The notes under the pieces: model-generated
What the model was told of the DNA's origin: nothing
Database searches by the model: none
The model's input: only the letters and a program-made list of their open reading frames with translations
Translations under genes and position numbers: made by a program
Source of the DNA: Vibrio penaeicida
Lineage (GTDB): Bacteria; Pseudomonadota; Gammaproteobacteria; Enterobacterales; Vibrionaceae
DNA length: 64,000 nt
Direction of reading: 5' to 3'
Assembly (NCBI RefSeq): GCF_019977755.1
Contig: NZ_AP025145.1
Location: forward strand, 1,860,001 to 1,924,000
Part shown: piece by piece, positions 48,040 to 56,526 of the stretch
Layout: each line of letters opens with the position of its first letter
Numbering within the stretch: position 1 is the first letter of the stretch

Positions 48040-48462
48040 CGCTCACAAAATGTAACAACCTTGTTACCACATTGTTACCACACTTAGATCGAAAGAAATA
48101 TAAATAGAACGCATTTTGGAGCAATAACCTAATCAAAGTTTGGAATAGCGCTGTAACATTTCTCAAACTGACTTGATTGGCTGACGATGATGTCAGATTC
48201 GAAAGGCTGTTCTCATCTTGCACTAGACCCACACCACGAAATACAAAGTAAATCCATGAACCTCAATGTTTCTCATCGTTCGATCTACCAAGGCAGAATT
48301 AACTCACTGTCGTTAATACCATTTATGTTGTCTTAGAGTGTGTGTTGAATTTTTCCCTTACTCAGTGCCCACGCTAATTTTTACCCCCTCATTTGGGGGG
48401 GATGCAAAACCGTCTCACAGCGATAGTCTTTGTTGTGAACATGTTTCAGCTATGACGCATAA
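48040..48462. promoter_or_regulatory. Upstream region of the fusion regulator
   Basis: 423 bp without a gene. Its left end holds the TTGTTAC repeat array. The rest contains no recognisable gene. A run of seven G residues lies near 48394-48400. Confidence 0.45.
48052..48082. promoter_or_regulatory. Operator-like array of three TTGTTAC sites
   Basis: GTAACAA (48052-48058) and TTGTTAC (48061-48067) form a palindrome with 2-bp spacing, and the right half continues as a tandem 11-bp repeat, TTGTTACCACA twice (48061-48071 and 48072-48082). The array lies 13-43 bp upstream of the regulator start, in the right place for autoregulation. A candidate binding site for the fusion regulator; inference. 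Confidence 0.55.
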
Positions 48463-48732
48463 CTAGGGTCTGTTGATCTTTCGAGATGATTTTTGCAGCA
48501 ATTTGTGGGTTATTTATACAAGGCAGAGCTTATTCGGTGTAGTCGCTCTACATCAATAGGCGATAACGCAGTAGAAATAGGTCACAAATGCTGCCCGAAG
48601 GGTTCGCTTCTATGCACTTTACTCTTTGTTGCAAGGTATTTGCTTAGAATGACTAGGCTACACACCTTGCGCCGCGATTAAAATGCATAGAAGTCGAACA
48701 AAATTTAACCGCGAAAGATCAACAGACCCTAG
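48463..48732. mobile_element. MITE with perfect 21-bp inverted repeats
   Basis: A 270-bp element bounded by perfect 21-bp inverted repeats (left 48463-48483 beginning CTAGGGTCTGTTGATC; right 48712-48732), with CTAG at each outer end as a possible target duplication. The ends resemble IS5-like element termini. An internal inverted repeat (CTTCTATGCA near 48608 and TGCATAGAAG near 48684) can fold. No transposase is encoded. The 62-codon frame inside it at 48493-48681 is not counted as a gene. Confidence 0.8.
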
Positions 48733-48798
48733 AAATATACCAACAACTGGACAACTCAAATCAATACAAATAGACAGAAAACGTTTAAGGATGAACCT

Positions 48799-51168
48799 AT
48801 GAGTAAGTTAGTGGCTACTACTCTGACAGCTAGCATATTTATGCTAGTAGGGTGTTTTGGCGATGACAATAATAGCAATAGTGACAATCATGGTAAGACT
48901 GTATCAAGCAGTCTTAGTGGGCGTGTTGCTGATGGGTACCTAGCAGGGGCAACCGTCTGCTTGGATACCAACCTGAATATGGTTTGTGACGCGCTTGAAC
49001 CATCTGCTATCTCAAATAGCGAAGGGCAATATAACCTCAAAATATCGAGTGAATAGGCGAGCAAATATCCTGTTATTGCAATCGTGACTCCGGATGTGAC
49101 CGATAAAGACACCAACGACTTTGTCGCCAACGCTTACACTTTGGTTTCACCACCCGGTTATGCCCAATTTATTAGCCCAATTACGACATTGCTTGCCCTT
49201 TCAGCGCAGGATTACTCCACCGAATCACTGGCAACCAGCGCTTCCATTCTTCGCACCAAATTAGGGGTATCTGACGAAGTCGATTTGTACAGTGACTTTA
49301 TCGCTGCGCAAACGAACAATGGCAACAGCGACAGTTATAAGAAAGTACATAACGTCGCCCAGTTAGTGGCACGCAAGCTGGGGCAGCACCTTACTAGCTT
49401 CAACAATGGTGACAACGAAGGAGAGATTGATAAAACGAAGCTGGTTGTCGCGGTTGATTCCGTTAGTGAATCTGTCTCAGAACTGGCCGAACTTGGGGAT
49501 CTCAGTGGTTTTAATGCGGATGCCATTGCTCAATCCAAATCGGCTGAGTGGAATGATGATGTTAAAGATATTGTTCCTTCCGAGAAGTTTGCTCAAATTG
49601 AAAATGAAAGGTCGCTCCCTACCGCGCTAAGTGGCGGTGTCTACCAATTTATCGATGTTGACGGCAATAAAACGGATTTCATCACCGTTAAGTTGGATGT
49701 AACAGACGAGGGTTACGGCAACAACAAGACTATCGCCGTCATCAACACCAATGGGGATACTTATACCTTTGAGCCCACAGATAGAAGTGATGTTGACCTC
49801 GACTTCGACGGTCAAGTCGCGTTTGTGAAGACGTTAGCCGGAGACACTTTAGTCAGCGATACATACACTTTTTCCTTGACCAAAGGAGAAAGTGACTCCC
49901 TTGAGTTATTTAAAGATAGCTACGTACAACCCACGTTAGAAAGTTATAACAACAGTCTACTCAGTGCCGGTATCTCTCGGGTTTATACGCCTTTCAATGA
50001 GACATTTCTCTCCTTTCCGGTAGAAGATGATGAGCTTTTCTACCAAGCCTTGTTATTGGATGCTGACGACAACGTGATTTACGAAGGGCGAGTAGAACAA
50101 GGGCGAAGTGTTGTTTGGAATGATAAGCTCGTTGAAGTACAGACAGCCGCCAAACTGTTGGTAAAAGCGTCCGATGGCTCCAACCACCGTGATAGTCACT
50201 ATACAAGAGAACTGTTTAAAACCGCGTTGACAGAACCGGAAGACACACCCTTCATAGATTTCGCACGTACGTATTTCCGCAATGCTTATGACGTTTCTTC
50301 TAGCAAATCCAAACAACGTTATGTTTTCCAATTCAATGCTGAACATGCCGCTGAGGAAAATGCGTCCACCTTGGTAAAAAAAGTCAATGCGTTCAAAATT
50401 GAATACTTTAATCCTAATACATCGAGTTACGTAGAAGTGCTCAGTGCCAATGTGCAGGATTCAATATTTGAAGAACTAGGGAAAAGCGCAGAAGCTGAGC
50501 AGAATGATTACGATTTGTGGTACCAACTAGACAACGATGGATCTGTGACTTATTTGGATGCCTTCTTCCAAGGCGATACGTCTACCGCTGAAATGGCGGT
50601 CGGTACGTACCGTTATTCTGTCACCGATACCAAAGGAAAAACATTCTACAGATATGACTATTATGGTGGGTTATCAGCAGGGTTTCCTGAATTAGTCGTA
50701 AGCAGTTTTAAAGCGAAGGAACTCAACGCTGACTGGTATCAATTGTCCATCGATTCGGCTGAAGGAGGTGACGGTTCGCTAGTGTACGAATTTCAGTTTA
50801 ATGTCCTCTACCAAGGTAACGATGGAGAAGATCACAACTATCTGTTTGGTTTGGATAGACAACGAGAGCCCATCGCTTTAGTGAAGAAACAAACACTCGA
50901 AGATGCTATCGCAGAATTTGAAGAGAAACGTGGTGTAGAAGTGGATGAAGTTTTGGTTGATGTCTCCATCTTCGACGGAACGAAATCTTACCAAATGGAC
51001 AATATATTTGAACATAACGTTCCCCTTCTCCAATTTATTCTCAACAAATTGAATCAAAACATCAGCTTTGGGCCCAGCAATCCATGCACCTTCCGTAACA
51101 TTACTAATGGTGTTTTGTATATGAAGTACGGCATCGCACAGCTTGAATTCGCTGGCGAGCAATTCTAA
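48799..51168 (+). pseudogene. Lipoprotein gene interrupted by in-frame amber codon
   Basis: A secreted lipoprotein: signal peptide with lipobox (ATTLTASIFMLVGC), an acidic linker, and an early segment GRVADGYLAGATVCLDTN typical of carboxypeptidase-regulatory-like beta domains. The frame runs from the ATG at 48799 to a TAG at 49054-49056, then continues in the same frame to 51168 without any other stop. The second part keeps the same style (SPITTLLALS; beta-rich, acidic). This is a single-codon nonsense break, so the gene is probably inactive unless the amber codon is read through. The last 50 or so codons are antisense to a truncated LuxR-type gene, so the original C-terminus is lost. AAGGATGAACCT precedes the start. 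Confidence 0.8.
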
Positions 51169-51267
51169 AAAAGGTTGAAAACCTTGCTGATGGGTAGGGG
51201 CCTGATAGAGCAAGTCGATTAAGTGGCTAAAGCGAAATAAAGAATCCTTTCTTATGGTCTCCGCCAT
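50878..51267 (-). pseudogene. Truncated LuxR-type regulator N-terminus
   Basis: The frame begins at ATG 51265-51267 with a strong GAGGAGG site. Its first 80 residues resemble the ligand-sensing N-terminus of single-domain LuxR-family helix-turn-helix regulators (FSHLIDLLYQAPTHQQGFQPFL in part; EFKLCDAVLHIQNT; VLIQFVENKLE). After about 51028 the sequence loses that character and becomes antisense to the lipoprotein gene, with no helix-turn-helix. The simplest reading is that a rearrangement joined the truncated regulator to the 3' part of the lipoprotein gene. The exact junction is not visible. Confidence 0.6.
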
Positions 51268-51600
51268 ATTTGTTTTTCCTCCTCAATGGTGTTCACCAAT
51301 GAACTGCGTTACCAACGCATGATTATTGGAAAGCAGTTCACATGCTCAAATCCTAGTTACTGATAATGTACGCATTATATTGCACAGATTCTGTTTTAAA
51401 AATGAGACTTTATGTGTCTTGATTCTTAGAAGGGATATAGAAGTGGTGGAATATTGGGGTTAAGTAATCAGTGCTCTACTATCAAAAGTTGCCAGCAACA
51501 CAAATAACACTTCGTCAAGTATGGTTAGCCGTTTCATCGTAATTAACCGAATTTGCCATATCTTCACACCATCGCAATGGAAGATATGGCAACAATGGCG
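51268..51600. other. Intergenic region between truncated regulator and ATP-grasp gene
   Basis: 333 bp without a gene, AT-rich on the left. It contains the hairpin at 51553-51592 and the probable promoter of the truncated regulator. I see no other element. Confidence 0.4.
51553..51592 (-). terminator. Hairpin after ATP-grasp operon
   Basis: A perfect 13-bp inverted repeat (TTGCCATATCTTC and complement) with a 14-nt loop, 8 bp after the ATP-grasp stop on the minus strand. It has no long T tract. Confidence 0.6.
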
Positions 51601-52836
51601 CTATGCCACGTAAGATAGTGGGCTGTAGTTAGCCATAGATTGGTATGCGGTCTCAAATGAGGTGTCTGAGCCACTGCAAATGACGTAAGCTGTAAAATCC
51701 AAGTTAGACGAACAACCGTCATGAACGTCTCCGATGTTGGAGACTCGCTTGAACTCGGTATCCATATTTGCCAGTGCAGGCAATGGATACAACGCATTGA
51801 CTTTGCCTACACCTTTTGGGTAAACGAGATAAAATGCGTCCAACATACCTTGAGTTTTACGCTCTAGCAATCGACCAACCTGGATCTCAACATCTAGGTT
51901 TAGGAGGTTAACACCCGTTGCTTTTTCGTACATTCGGGTAACCAGCATGCCAGGTGGTCTTGCACCCGACTCAAGGAACACAAGCTCGCCATTTAGTGTG
52001 ACAAATACTTCAGTATGGTACACCCCATTCCCAGCATTTAGTGCCCTGAGTGATTGTTCTGTAAAACGAATCAGACGACGTCTCAGATCGCAGCCTTCTC
52101 CCATAATCTTTCCACCAAGAGGCGTCCCTGTCTGAAAATCGATGGTTGGGGCTAGGTATTCCGTGCATTCTGCGAAAACCGTTTCTCCTCCAAACAAGGC
52201 AATATCGCAATGATACAACTTCCCTGAAATGTACGTTTCTGCTTCATACAGGTTCAGCGCATCTTTGACTGCGTCTTTGGCGTTCGTAAAGTCGTGCTCA
52301 TTCTCGATGATGTAAACGCCATTACTACCTGCTGACTCCGAAGGCTTAAAGACAAAAGGGCAACCCAATTGTTCTGCATAATACGCATACGGGAGAACCT
52401 CTTCATGAAATGAGGAAAACTGAGGTATTTGAATACCGGCTTCTGCCAGCTTGTTTTTCATCGCTACTTTGTTTCTAAACAGCTCAATATCAGGCGTATC
52501 AAATTTTTCATCACCCAATTTAAACCTGCGTCTGAGTGAGTGGGCCAAGCTAGTATTGCCCTCATCAAAACAGACAATCGAGCTGCTTGGCGTCAGATGG
52601 GAACTTTGAAGAATTCGAGAACCGAGCACCTCTAAATCGTAGGTAACTATCACACCATCATTGACCGCAACAGGCACTTCAATTACATCATCAAAATGAC
52701 TTCTCAGCGAAGGTTCTAAATTTTCGAGTTCACTATCTGAGGCGATGAGAACCAACCGATGTTCTTGGATAAGATCGGCTTCGTAATTTAATTGACCAAG
52801 TTGTCGAGTGGAAATAATGAATAAGCTGTCACGCAT
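51601..52836 (-). CDS. ATP-grasp ligase
   Basis: A 411-residue ATP-grasp enzyme. Recognisable parts: a pre-ATP-grasp N-domain, the ATP-binding FVFKPSESAGSNGVYII (about residue 165), the central YISGKLYHCDIALFGGE and the metal-binding end LVFLESGARPPGM (about 290). The carboxylate-amine/thiol ligase fold is clear, but the closest subgroup (BacD-like amino-acid ligase, carbamoyl-phosphate-like or other) cannot be set by eye. It ends a three-gene operon with an exporter and an FAD enzyme, so it probably joins two small molecules, such as amino acids, into a product that is exported (inference). Confidence 0.85.
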   Translation of the reverse strand: MRDSLFIISTRQLGQLNYEADLIQEHRLVLIASDSELENLEPSLRSHFDDVIEVPVAVNDGVIVTYDLEVLGSRILQSSHLTPSSSIVCFDEGNTSLAHSLRRRFKLGDEKFDTPDIELFRNKVAMKNKLAEAGIQIPQFSSFHEEVLPYAYYAEQLGCPFVFKPSESAGSNGVYIIENEHDFTNAKDAVKDALNLYEAETYISGKLYHCDIALFGGETVFAECTEYLAPTIDFQTGTPLGGKIMGEGCDLRRRLIRFTEQSLRALNAGNGVYHTEVFVTLNGELVFLESGARPPGMLVTRMYEKATGVNLLNLDVEIQVGRLLERKTQGMLDAFYLVYPKGVGKVNALYPLPALANMDTEFKRVSNIGDVHDGCSSNLDFTAYVICSGSDTSFETAYQSMANYSPLSYVA

Positions 52837-53722
52837 TTGAAGTCCCTTCTTTTTTGTTTAAGTCCAACTTAGCTTGATAAAAAATCATGAATGACATTCC
52901 AGTCACCAAAAGCATTTCCAGTGCAGAGAACTCCAAATAACCAAGGACCAACATCATGATCATACAAAAGACCGGAATGATAGGGGTGAAAAGTGCCGAA
53001 ACTGCTCCCCCCAGTTTTTTTATCGATAACTGCATTAAAAACAGTGGGATAATACTGCCAGTGAAGGCGGTAAACAAAATCAACCCTATCTCGTGGGAAG
53101 AAAGCTCACTGATGGTTCCCTGTGAAAACGCATAGGTTCCACAAAGCAAGCTGACCAAAATAAACCGGAGAGTCAAAACCTGAAAAATAGTCGCTTCAGC
53201 CTCTTGGTGAAGCTTGGACGTTTGCTTCATATAGATAACGGCAAACAGAGAAGAAATCATGGTTACAACGATACCAATGGCAGTATTGTTCGCATCGGAC
53301 GTAGAAACAAACCCTGCAATAAGAAGTGAAGACACGAAAACCGCCAGCTTGAACAAGAAAGCCGTTTCCCTAATGCCTGTGCGTTTTCGGGATAGCAAAT
53401 GCTCAAACAACGGTAAGCAAGAAAAAAATACGATTACATAGACCGTTGGTGGAACGTGCGTCATCACGTAATACGCCAGTACCGTATTCGCGAGCGTTGA
53501 GATGTTAATTCCCAGTATATCTTTCTTATTGTCTTTAAGAATTTGCAGAGTTTTCTTGCCGTTTTTCGCATCTAACAACATGAAAAACAAGCAAGACACA
53601 CCATAAGTTAAAAAAGTGGAAGTGATGGGGTCAACTGACTTGACTATCTCAAACATCAAAATGAAGGAGATGGAAAATACTAGGCAAAACCCTATCGCCT
53701 CCTTGTAGTCCCAGAGCCTCAT
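52829..53722 (-). CDS. EamA/DMT-family exporter
   Basis: A transporter of about 297 residues with ten hydrophobic segments in the two-EamA layout. Repeated family features include EIVKSVDPITSTFLTYGV and ILAYYVMTHVPPTVYVIVFF-like stretches, and the last helix (MLLVTGMSFMIFYQAKL). The ATG at 53722 overlaps the FAD gene stop (ATGA) and has GGAGG 5 nt upstream. The gene overlaps the ATP-grasp gene by 8 bp, so all three are co-translated. By position it exports the ligase product or protects the host from it. Confidence 0.9.
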   Translation of the reverse strand: MRLWDYKEAIGFCLVFSISFILMFEIVKSVDPITSTFLTYGVSCLFFMLLDAKNGKKTLQILKDNKKDILGINISTLANTVLAYYVMTHVPPTVYVIVFFSCLPLFEHLLSRKRTGIRETAFLFKLAVFVSSLLIAGFVSTSDANNTAIGIVVTMISSLFAVIYMKQTSKLHQEAEATIFQVLTLRFILVSLLCGTYAFSQGTISELSSHEIGLILFTAFTGSIIPLFLMQLSIKKLGGAVSALFTPIIPVFCMIMMLVLGYLEFSALEMLLVTGMSFMIFYQAKLDLNKKEGTSNA

Positions 53723-55146
53723 GCAACCTCCGAAACAAGCTTCGAAGATTCGCACTTAGTTAACCGAATCAAGTCATCTGTAATCTTACGAGCCTGAACC
53801 GCAGAAGAGCGAAGATAGTTCAACACCAGCAACTCGCCTTTTGCCGCCCCCCCAATCAAGTAGTAAGGCACCTCACTTTCAGGGATCTCTACACGCATGG
53901 CATCAGTATCAATAACAACCCCGCCATACTTGTTAAACTCCGCTCCCATAGCTTTGTAACTTTGTTGAAACGCTTCGGTAAGAGGCTTACTCATAATACC
54001 CGTCGCATTAATCACCCAATCATAATGCTGCCCCTCGAGAGCCTGATGCCCAACGAGCATACCCTCGCGTAACGACACAACATCGCTGACATCGCCTTTT
54101 GCCAGACGTAACATGCCAGAGCGAATCAGACTCTGCAGTTTTTTGGCATTCTGGATAGGGAATGCGGATACGTATCGTCCGAAGAACGGTTGTGATAGCT
54201 TTTCGAACTTTGTTTTCTGGCTATCGTCCATCATCGGCCATAGCTCGTTTACTTGTTCTACAAAAAAGCCAATGGCTCGTTGCCAGTTGTTATCACCTGA
54301 TTCACACAACTGAATATCCGCATCCAATAACAAAGCACCATCATCACATTCTGAGTTTTCAATCGTCTCCACAAATGACTCAAGCTTAGTAAGGAGCGAG
54401 TCAATGTTGCTGTCGTCTTCTGCAATGATTCGCTGATCGGGTTCAATGAGCAACGCATCTCGAACACTTGGCAATTTTCCAGATCTCGAGACCATGGTGA
54501 TGTTGGCACCTTTATTCCCCAGCGCAACCGCAACATCAATTGCAGATAGCTTGCTGCCAATCACCAATACGTTGTCCTGCGGTTCGATTTGGTCGATAAA
54601 CGTCGTTTCAGGGTAAGGGTTTGAAATGTAGGAATCTGAAACTTGTAAGTCTTCTCTTGGCTCTACTTGCTCTACGCCTGTCGCGTTAATAAGAGCGTCA
54701 AACTGATGCTGAGAGCCGGTACTATCCTTAACAGTGAATGTACTGCCATCCCAGCTAAATGAATCCACCGAGCGGGGAATCACTTCTGTGGTGCAGCCAA
54801 ACACACTCACAAAGCTTTTTGCTTGATGAAACCTATCTAGGCAGTACTCACGAACCATACTTCTTGGCACAAAATCGGTCGCTGTAATACCTTTATCCTG
54901 ATACTTAACGGATGTCCACTTATAGAAATCCATCAGATCCTGATAAGACAAGGAAGTCACACCCACACTCGTGTTAGTGAGTGTACTTTCCGATGGCGAA
55001 ATGAATCCAGAGCTGTTCATTAGACCTAGTGGGTCAAAGAGCGTGATGTTTTTCAAGTTGAAATGCTGGCTGCGAACCAGCTCCATGTACACAGATACGG
55101 CACTTGGACCCGCACCTATGATTGCGATTGATGTGATTTTTTTCAT
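53719..55146 (-). CDS. FAD/NAD(P)-binding oxidoreductase
   Basis: A flavoprotein of about 475 residues. The N-terminal Rossmann motif is SIAIIGAGPSAVSVYMEL. A second nucleotide-binding motif, NVLVIGSKLSAIDVAVALG, follows, and a late VINATG segment closes a FAD-binding fold, as in FAD_NAD_binding_9 or N-hydroxylating monooxygenase-like proteins. The first gene of the operon, it may oxidise or hydroxylate the substrate that the ATP-grasp ligase uses. The TTG start at 55158 is possible but ATG 55146 fits the family better. No clear ribosome site is seen. Confidence 0.85.
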   Translation of the reverse strand: MKKITSIAIIGAGPSAVSVYMELVRSQHFNLKNITLFDPLGLMNSSGFISPSESTLTNTSVGVTSLSYQDLMDFYKWTSVKYQDKGITATDFVPRSMVREYCLDRFHQAKSFVSVFGCTTEVIPRSVDSFSWDGSTFTVKDSTGSQHQFDALINATGVEQVEPREDLQVSDSYISNPYPETTFIDQIEPQDNVLVIGSKLSAIDVAVALGNKGANITMVSRSGKLPSVRDALLIEPDQRIIAEDDSNIDSLLTKLESFVETIENSECDDGALLLDADIQLCESGDNNWQRAIGFFVEQVNELWPMMDDSQKTKFEKLSQPFFGRYVSAFPIQNAKKLQSLIRSGMLRLAKGDVSDVVSLREGMLVGHQALEGQHYDWVINATGIMSKPLTEAFQQSYKAMGAEFNKYGGVVIDTDAMRVEIPESEVPYYLIGGAAKGELLVLNYLRSSAVQARKITDDLIRLTKCESSKLVSEVA

Positions 55147-55184
55147 TTTATAGTGCAACTGACTTTATTAGTTTTAAGGCGCGC

Positions 55185-55212
55185 ATTATGCACACAAGCA
55201 CATTACAATCAA
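55185..55212 (-). promoter_or_regulatory. Putative sigma-70 promoter of FAD/EamA/ATP-grasp operon
   Basis: On the minus strand TTGATT and CATAAT are spaced 16 bp, ending 39 bp upstream of the FAD gene start. A palindrome, AATTGCAATT, at 55210-55219 overlaps the -35 region and may be an operator. Assigned by eye only. Confidence 0.4.
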
Positions 55213-55282
55213 TTGCAATTAAAGAAATTAAGACCGCATTCATAATTCATGCTGTTCAGAATGGAATATTGGACATACACAC

Positions 55283-55396
55283 TCAAGTTACCGTATAGCT
55301 CTGGGTGCAGCGACAAAGTCTTAGAAAAGAAAGGAGCAACTTGGAGTATTGTTGATTCATACCTGAGTCCTTTTCTAAATAAGGTTTTTTAGCCAC
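55283..55396 (-). pseudogene. Truncated paralogue of the 124-residue cassette gene
   Basis: A 37-codon frame starting GTG with AAAGTTC upstream begins VAKKPYLEK, nearly the start MVKNPYLEK of the gene at 55832-56206, and about 40 bp including the ribosome region is similar. The rest is unrelated and short. It looks like the leader of a duplicated cassette whose body has been replaced. Confidence 0.5.
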
Positions 55397-55468
55397 TATC
55401 CTGAACTTTCATCCTGATAAGAAAAACCTTCATAGAGTGCCTTATACTTTTGTTCCTTTGTTTAAGGT

Positions 55469-55828
55469 TTATTTGCTAACAATAATTCTTCCGCCTCCTG
55501 GTAGTTTTTCCTCCCAGCCGCACGATGCTACAACGCTGTGTCCTCTTTCACTGAGATTCATCATGATATTACCTACTGCTTCGAGGTATAGGTCAAAAAG
55601 CATATCAACAGTATTTACAATTTCTACTGTAAATCCATAAGCTAAAAATCCGTCATCAATGTTGTGACAAGCAGACGAGCCTAAATCGTTGCGCTTAACA
55701 TCCAGCTCTAGCGCATTCGTCAATACCGTATCAATCGATACGGTACCATCTACGATCCTGCTTACATGAGTGATTAAGTCAGCAAGCTCTACATTAGCAT
55801 CGACAAAAATCTTAGTGTAAAACTTCAT
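55469..55828 (-). CDS. Small protein in Rhs downstream array, possible immunity protein
   Basis: A 119-residue cytoplasmic protein, not recognised as a known family. It is acidic and alternates alpha and beta segments (FYTKIFVDANVELADLITHVS; FTVEIVNTVDMLFDLYLEA, in part). It begins 3 bp after the stop of the preceding gene in the same direction. Such small acidic genes downstream of an Rhs gene are typical immunity candidates; the assignment is by context only. Confidence 0.65.
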   Translation of the reverse strand: MKFYTKIFVDANVELADLITHVSRIVDGTVSIDTVLTNALELDVKRNDLGSSACHNIDDGFLAYGFTVEIVNTVDMLFDLYLEAVGNIMMNLSERGHSVVASCGWEEKLPGGGRIIVSK

Positions 55829-55831
55829 TTT

Positions 55832-56206
55832 CTATAAAATCGGTAATGCACCCAGCACAGAACGAGCGTCTGCGATGAAGATCAAATAACCTTCACGTTC
55901 AGCTTTAACTTGCACAATACTTATTTCTTTAGCTGAAAGCTTGACATCGGACACTTGGTTCATCAATGCCTCAAAAGCATGCATGTACGCTTCATCTTCA
56001 TTTTTCAAAATGCGACGTTGAATATCCAACCTACTTGAATAGACAGATTCAAACTGACCTATTGGCAATACAGCGCTGCTGCTGAGCTCACTGTTTTCTT
56101 GACTCAACATAGCTACAAGATCTCTTGTGTATACCGAGTCCACTGACTCGGAATTGCTGATTTCGACAAATAGAAAGCTCTTTTCTAAATAGGGATTTTT
56201 CACCAT
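55832..56206 (-). CDS. Small protein in Rhs downstream array, function unknown
   Basis: A 124-residue protein (LEKSFLFVEISNSESVDSVY; YTRDLVAMLSQENSELSSSA, in part) without recognised domains. It is acidic and predicted alpha/beta. The first nine codons are duplicated upstream of a truncated frame at 55283-55396. Its start overlaps a degenerate gene (56234-56508) by position, and the next gene follows after 3 bp. Possible immunity or accessory protein. Confidence 0.6.
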   Translation of the reverse strand: MVKNPYLEKSFLFVEISNSESVDSVYTRDLVAMLSQENSELSSSAVLPIGQFESVYSSRLDIQRRILKNEDEAYMHAFEALMNQVSDVKLSAKEISIVQVKAEREGYLIFIADARSVLGALPIL

Positions 56207-56233
56207 TCTCTTGAACTACCATGTTTGGAACAA

Positions 56234-56508
56234 CTAAGTAGCTTTGTCTGCTTTAATGTCTTGGCACATATCCCAAACTTGTACACCATAGATGTCTGAC
56301 TGCGGGATCTTCTTATCCCCTTCCGTGGTTTTTTCGTAAATATTAACTTCGTCAAAGTTACGATTTTTCTTGCTTGCATGTGCATAAGGCTTTCATCAAC
56401 ATCTAAAGAGTAAAAAATGATAAATTTTCCATCTTTCCTTCCAAGGGTGACGTCTTTATACCCTCCAGATTTTTGCAACTCTTAAAACGCCGTATCAATA
56501 AACACCAA
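56234..56508 (-). pseudogene. Frameshifted remnant of an Rhs-array gene
   Basis: One coherent protein can be read only by crossing two breaks. After a TTG/GTG near 56505, the frame LVFIDTAF reaches a TAA at 56482-56484 and then continues ELQKSGGYKDVTLGRKDG ... SLDVDESLMH. At about 56385 a frame change leads into KKNRNFDEVNIYEKTTEG ... YGVQVWDMCQDIKADKAT, ending at 56234-56236. An uninterrupted ORF from 56478 to 56200 exists but its C-terminal half is basic and unlike the first half. It is judged a decayed gene of unknown family. Confidence 0.6.
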
Positions 56509-56526
56509 ACCTGATTCGAAATTCCT

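Noticed and set aside
48061..48082. Tandem repeat as an integrase attachment site
   Set aside because: The neighbouring protein has an arm-type domain but no recombinase catalytic domain, and no element boundary is seen, so an operator is more likely.
48493..48681. 62-codon open frame inside the MITE
   Set aside because: It lies wholly inside a mobile element, has no ribosome site and overlaps the internal inverted repeat. Such frames are often annotated by mistake.
56200..56478. 92-codon uninterrupted frame in the Rhs array
   Set aside because: Only its first half fits a coherent protein; the natural continuation is in another frame, so it is treated as a decayed gene.
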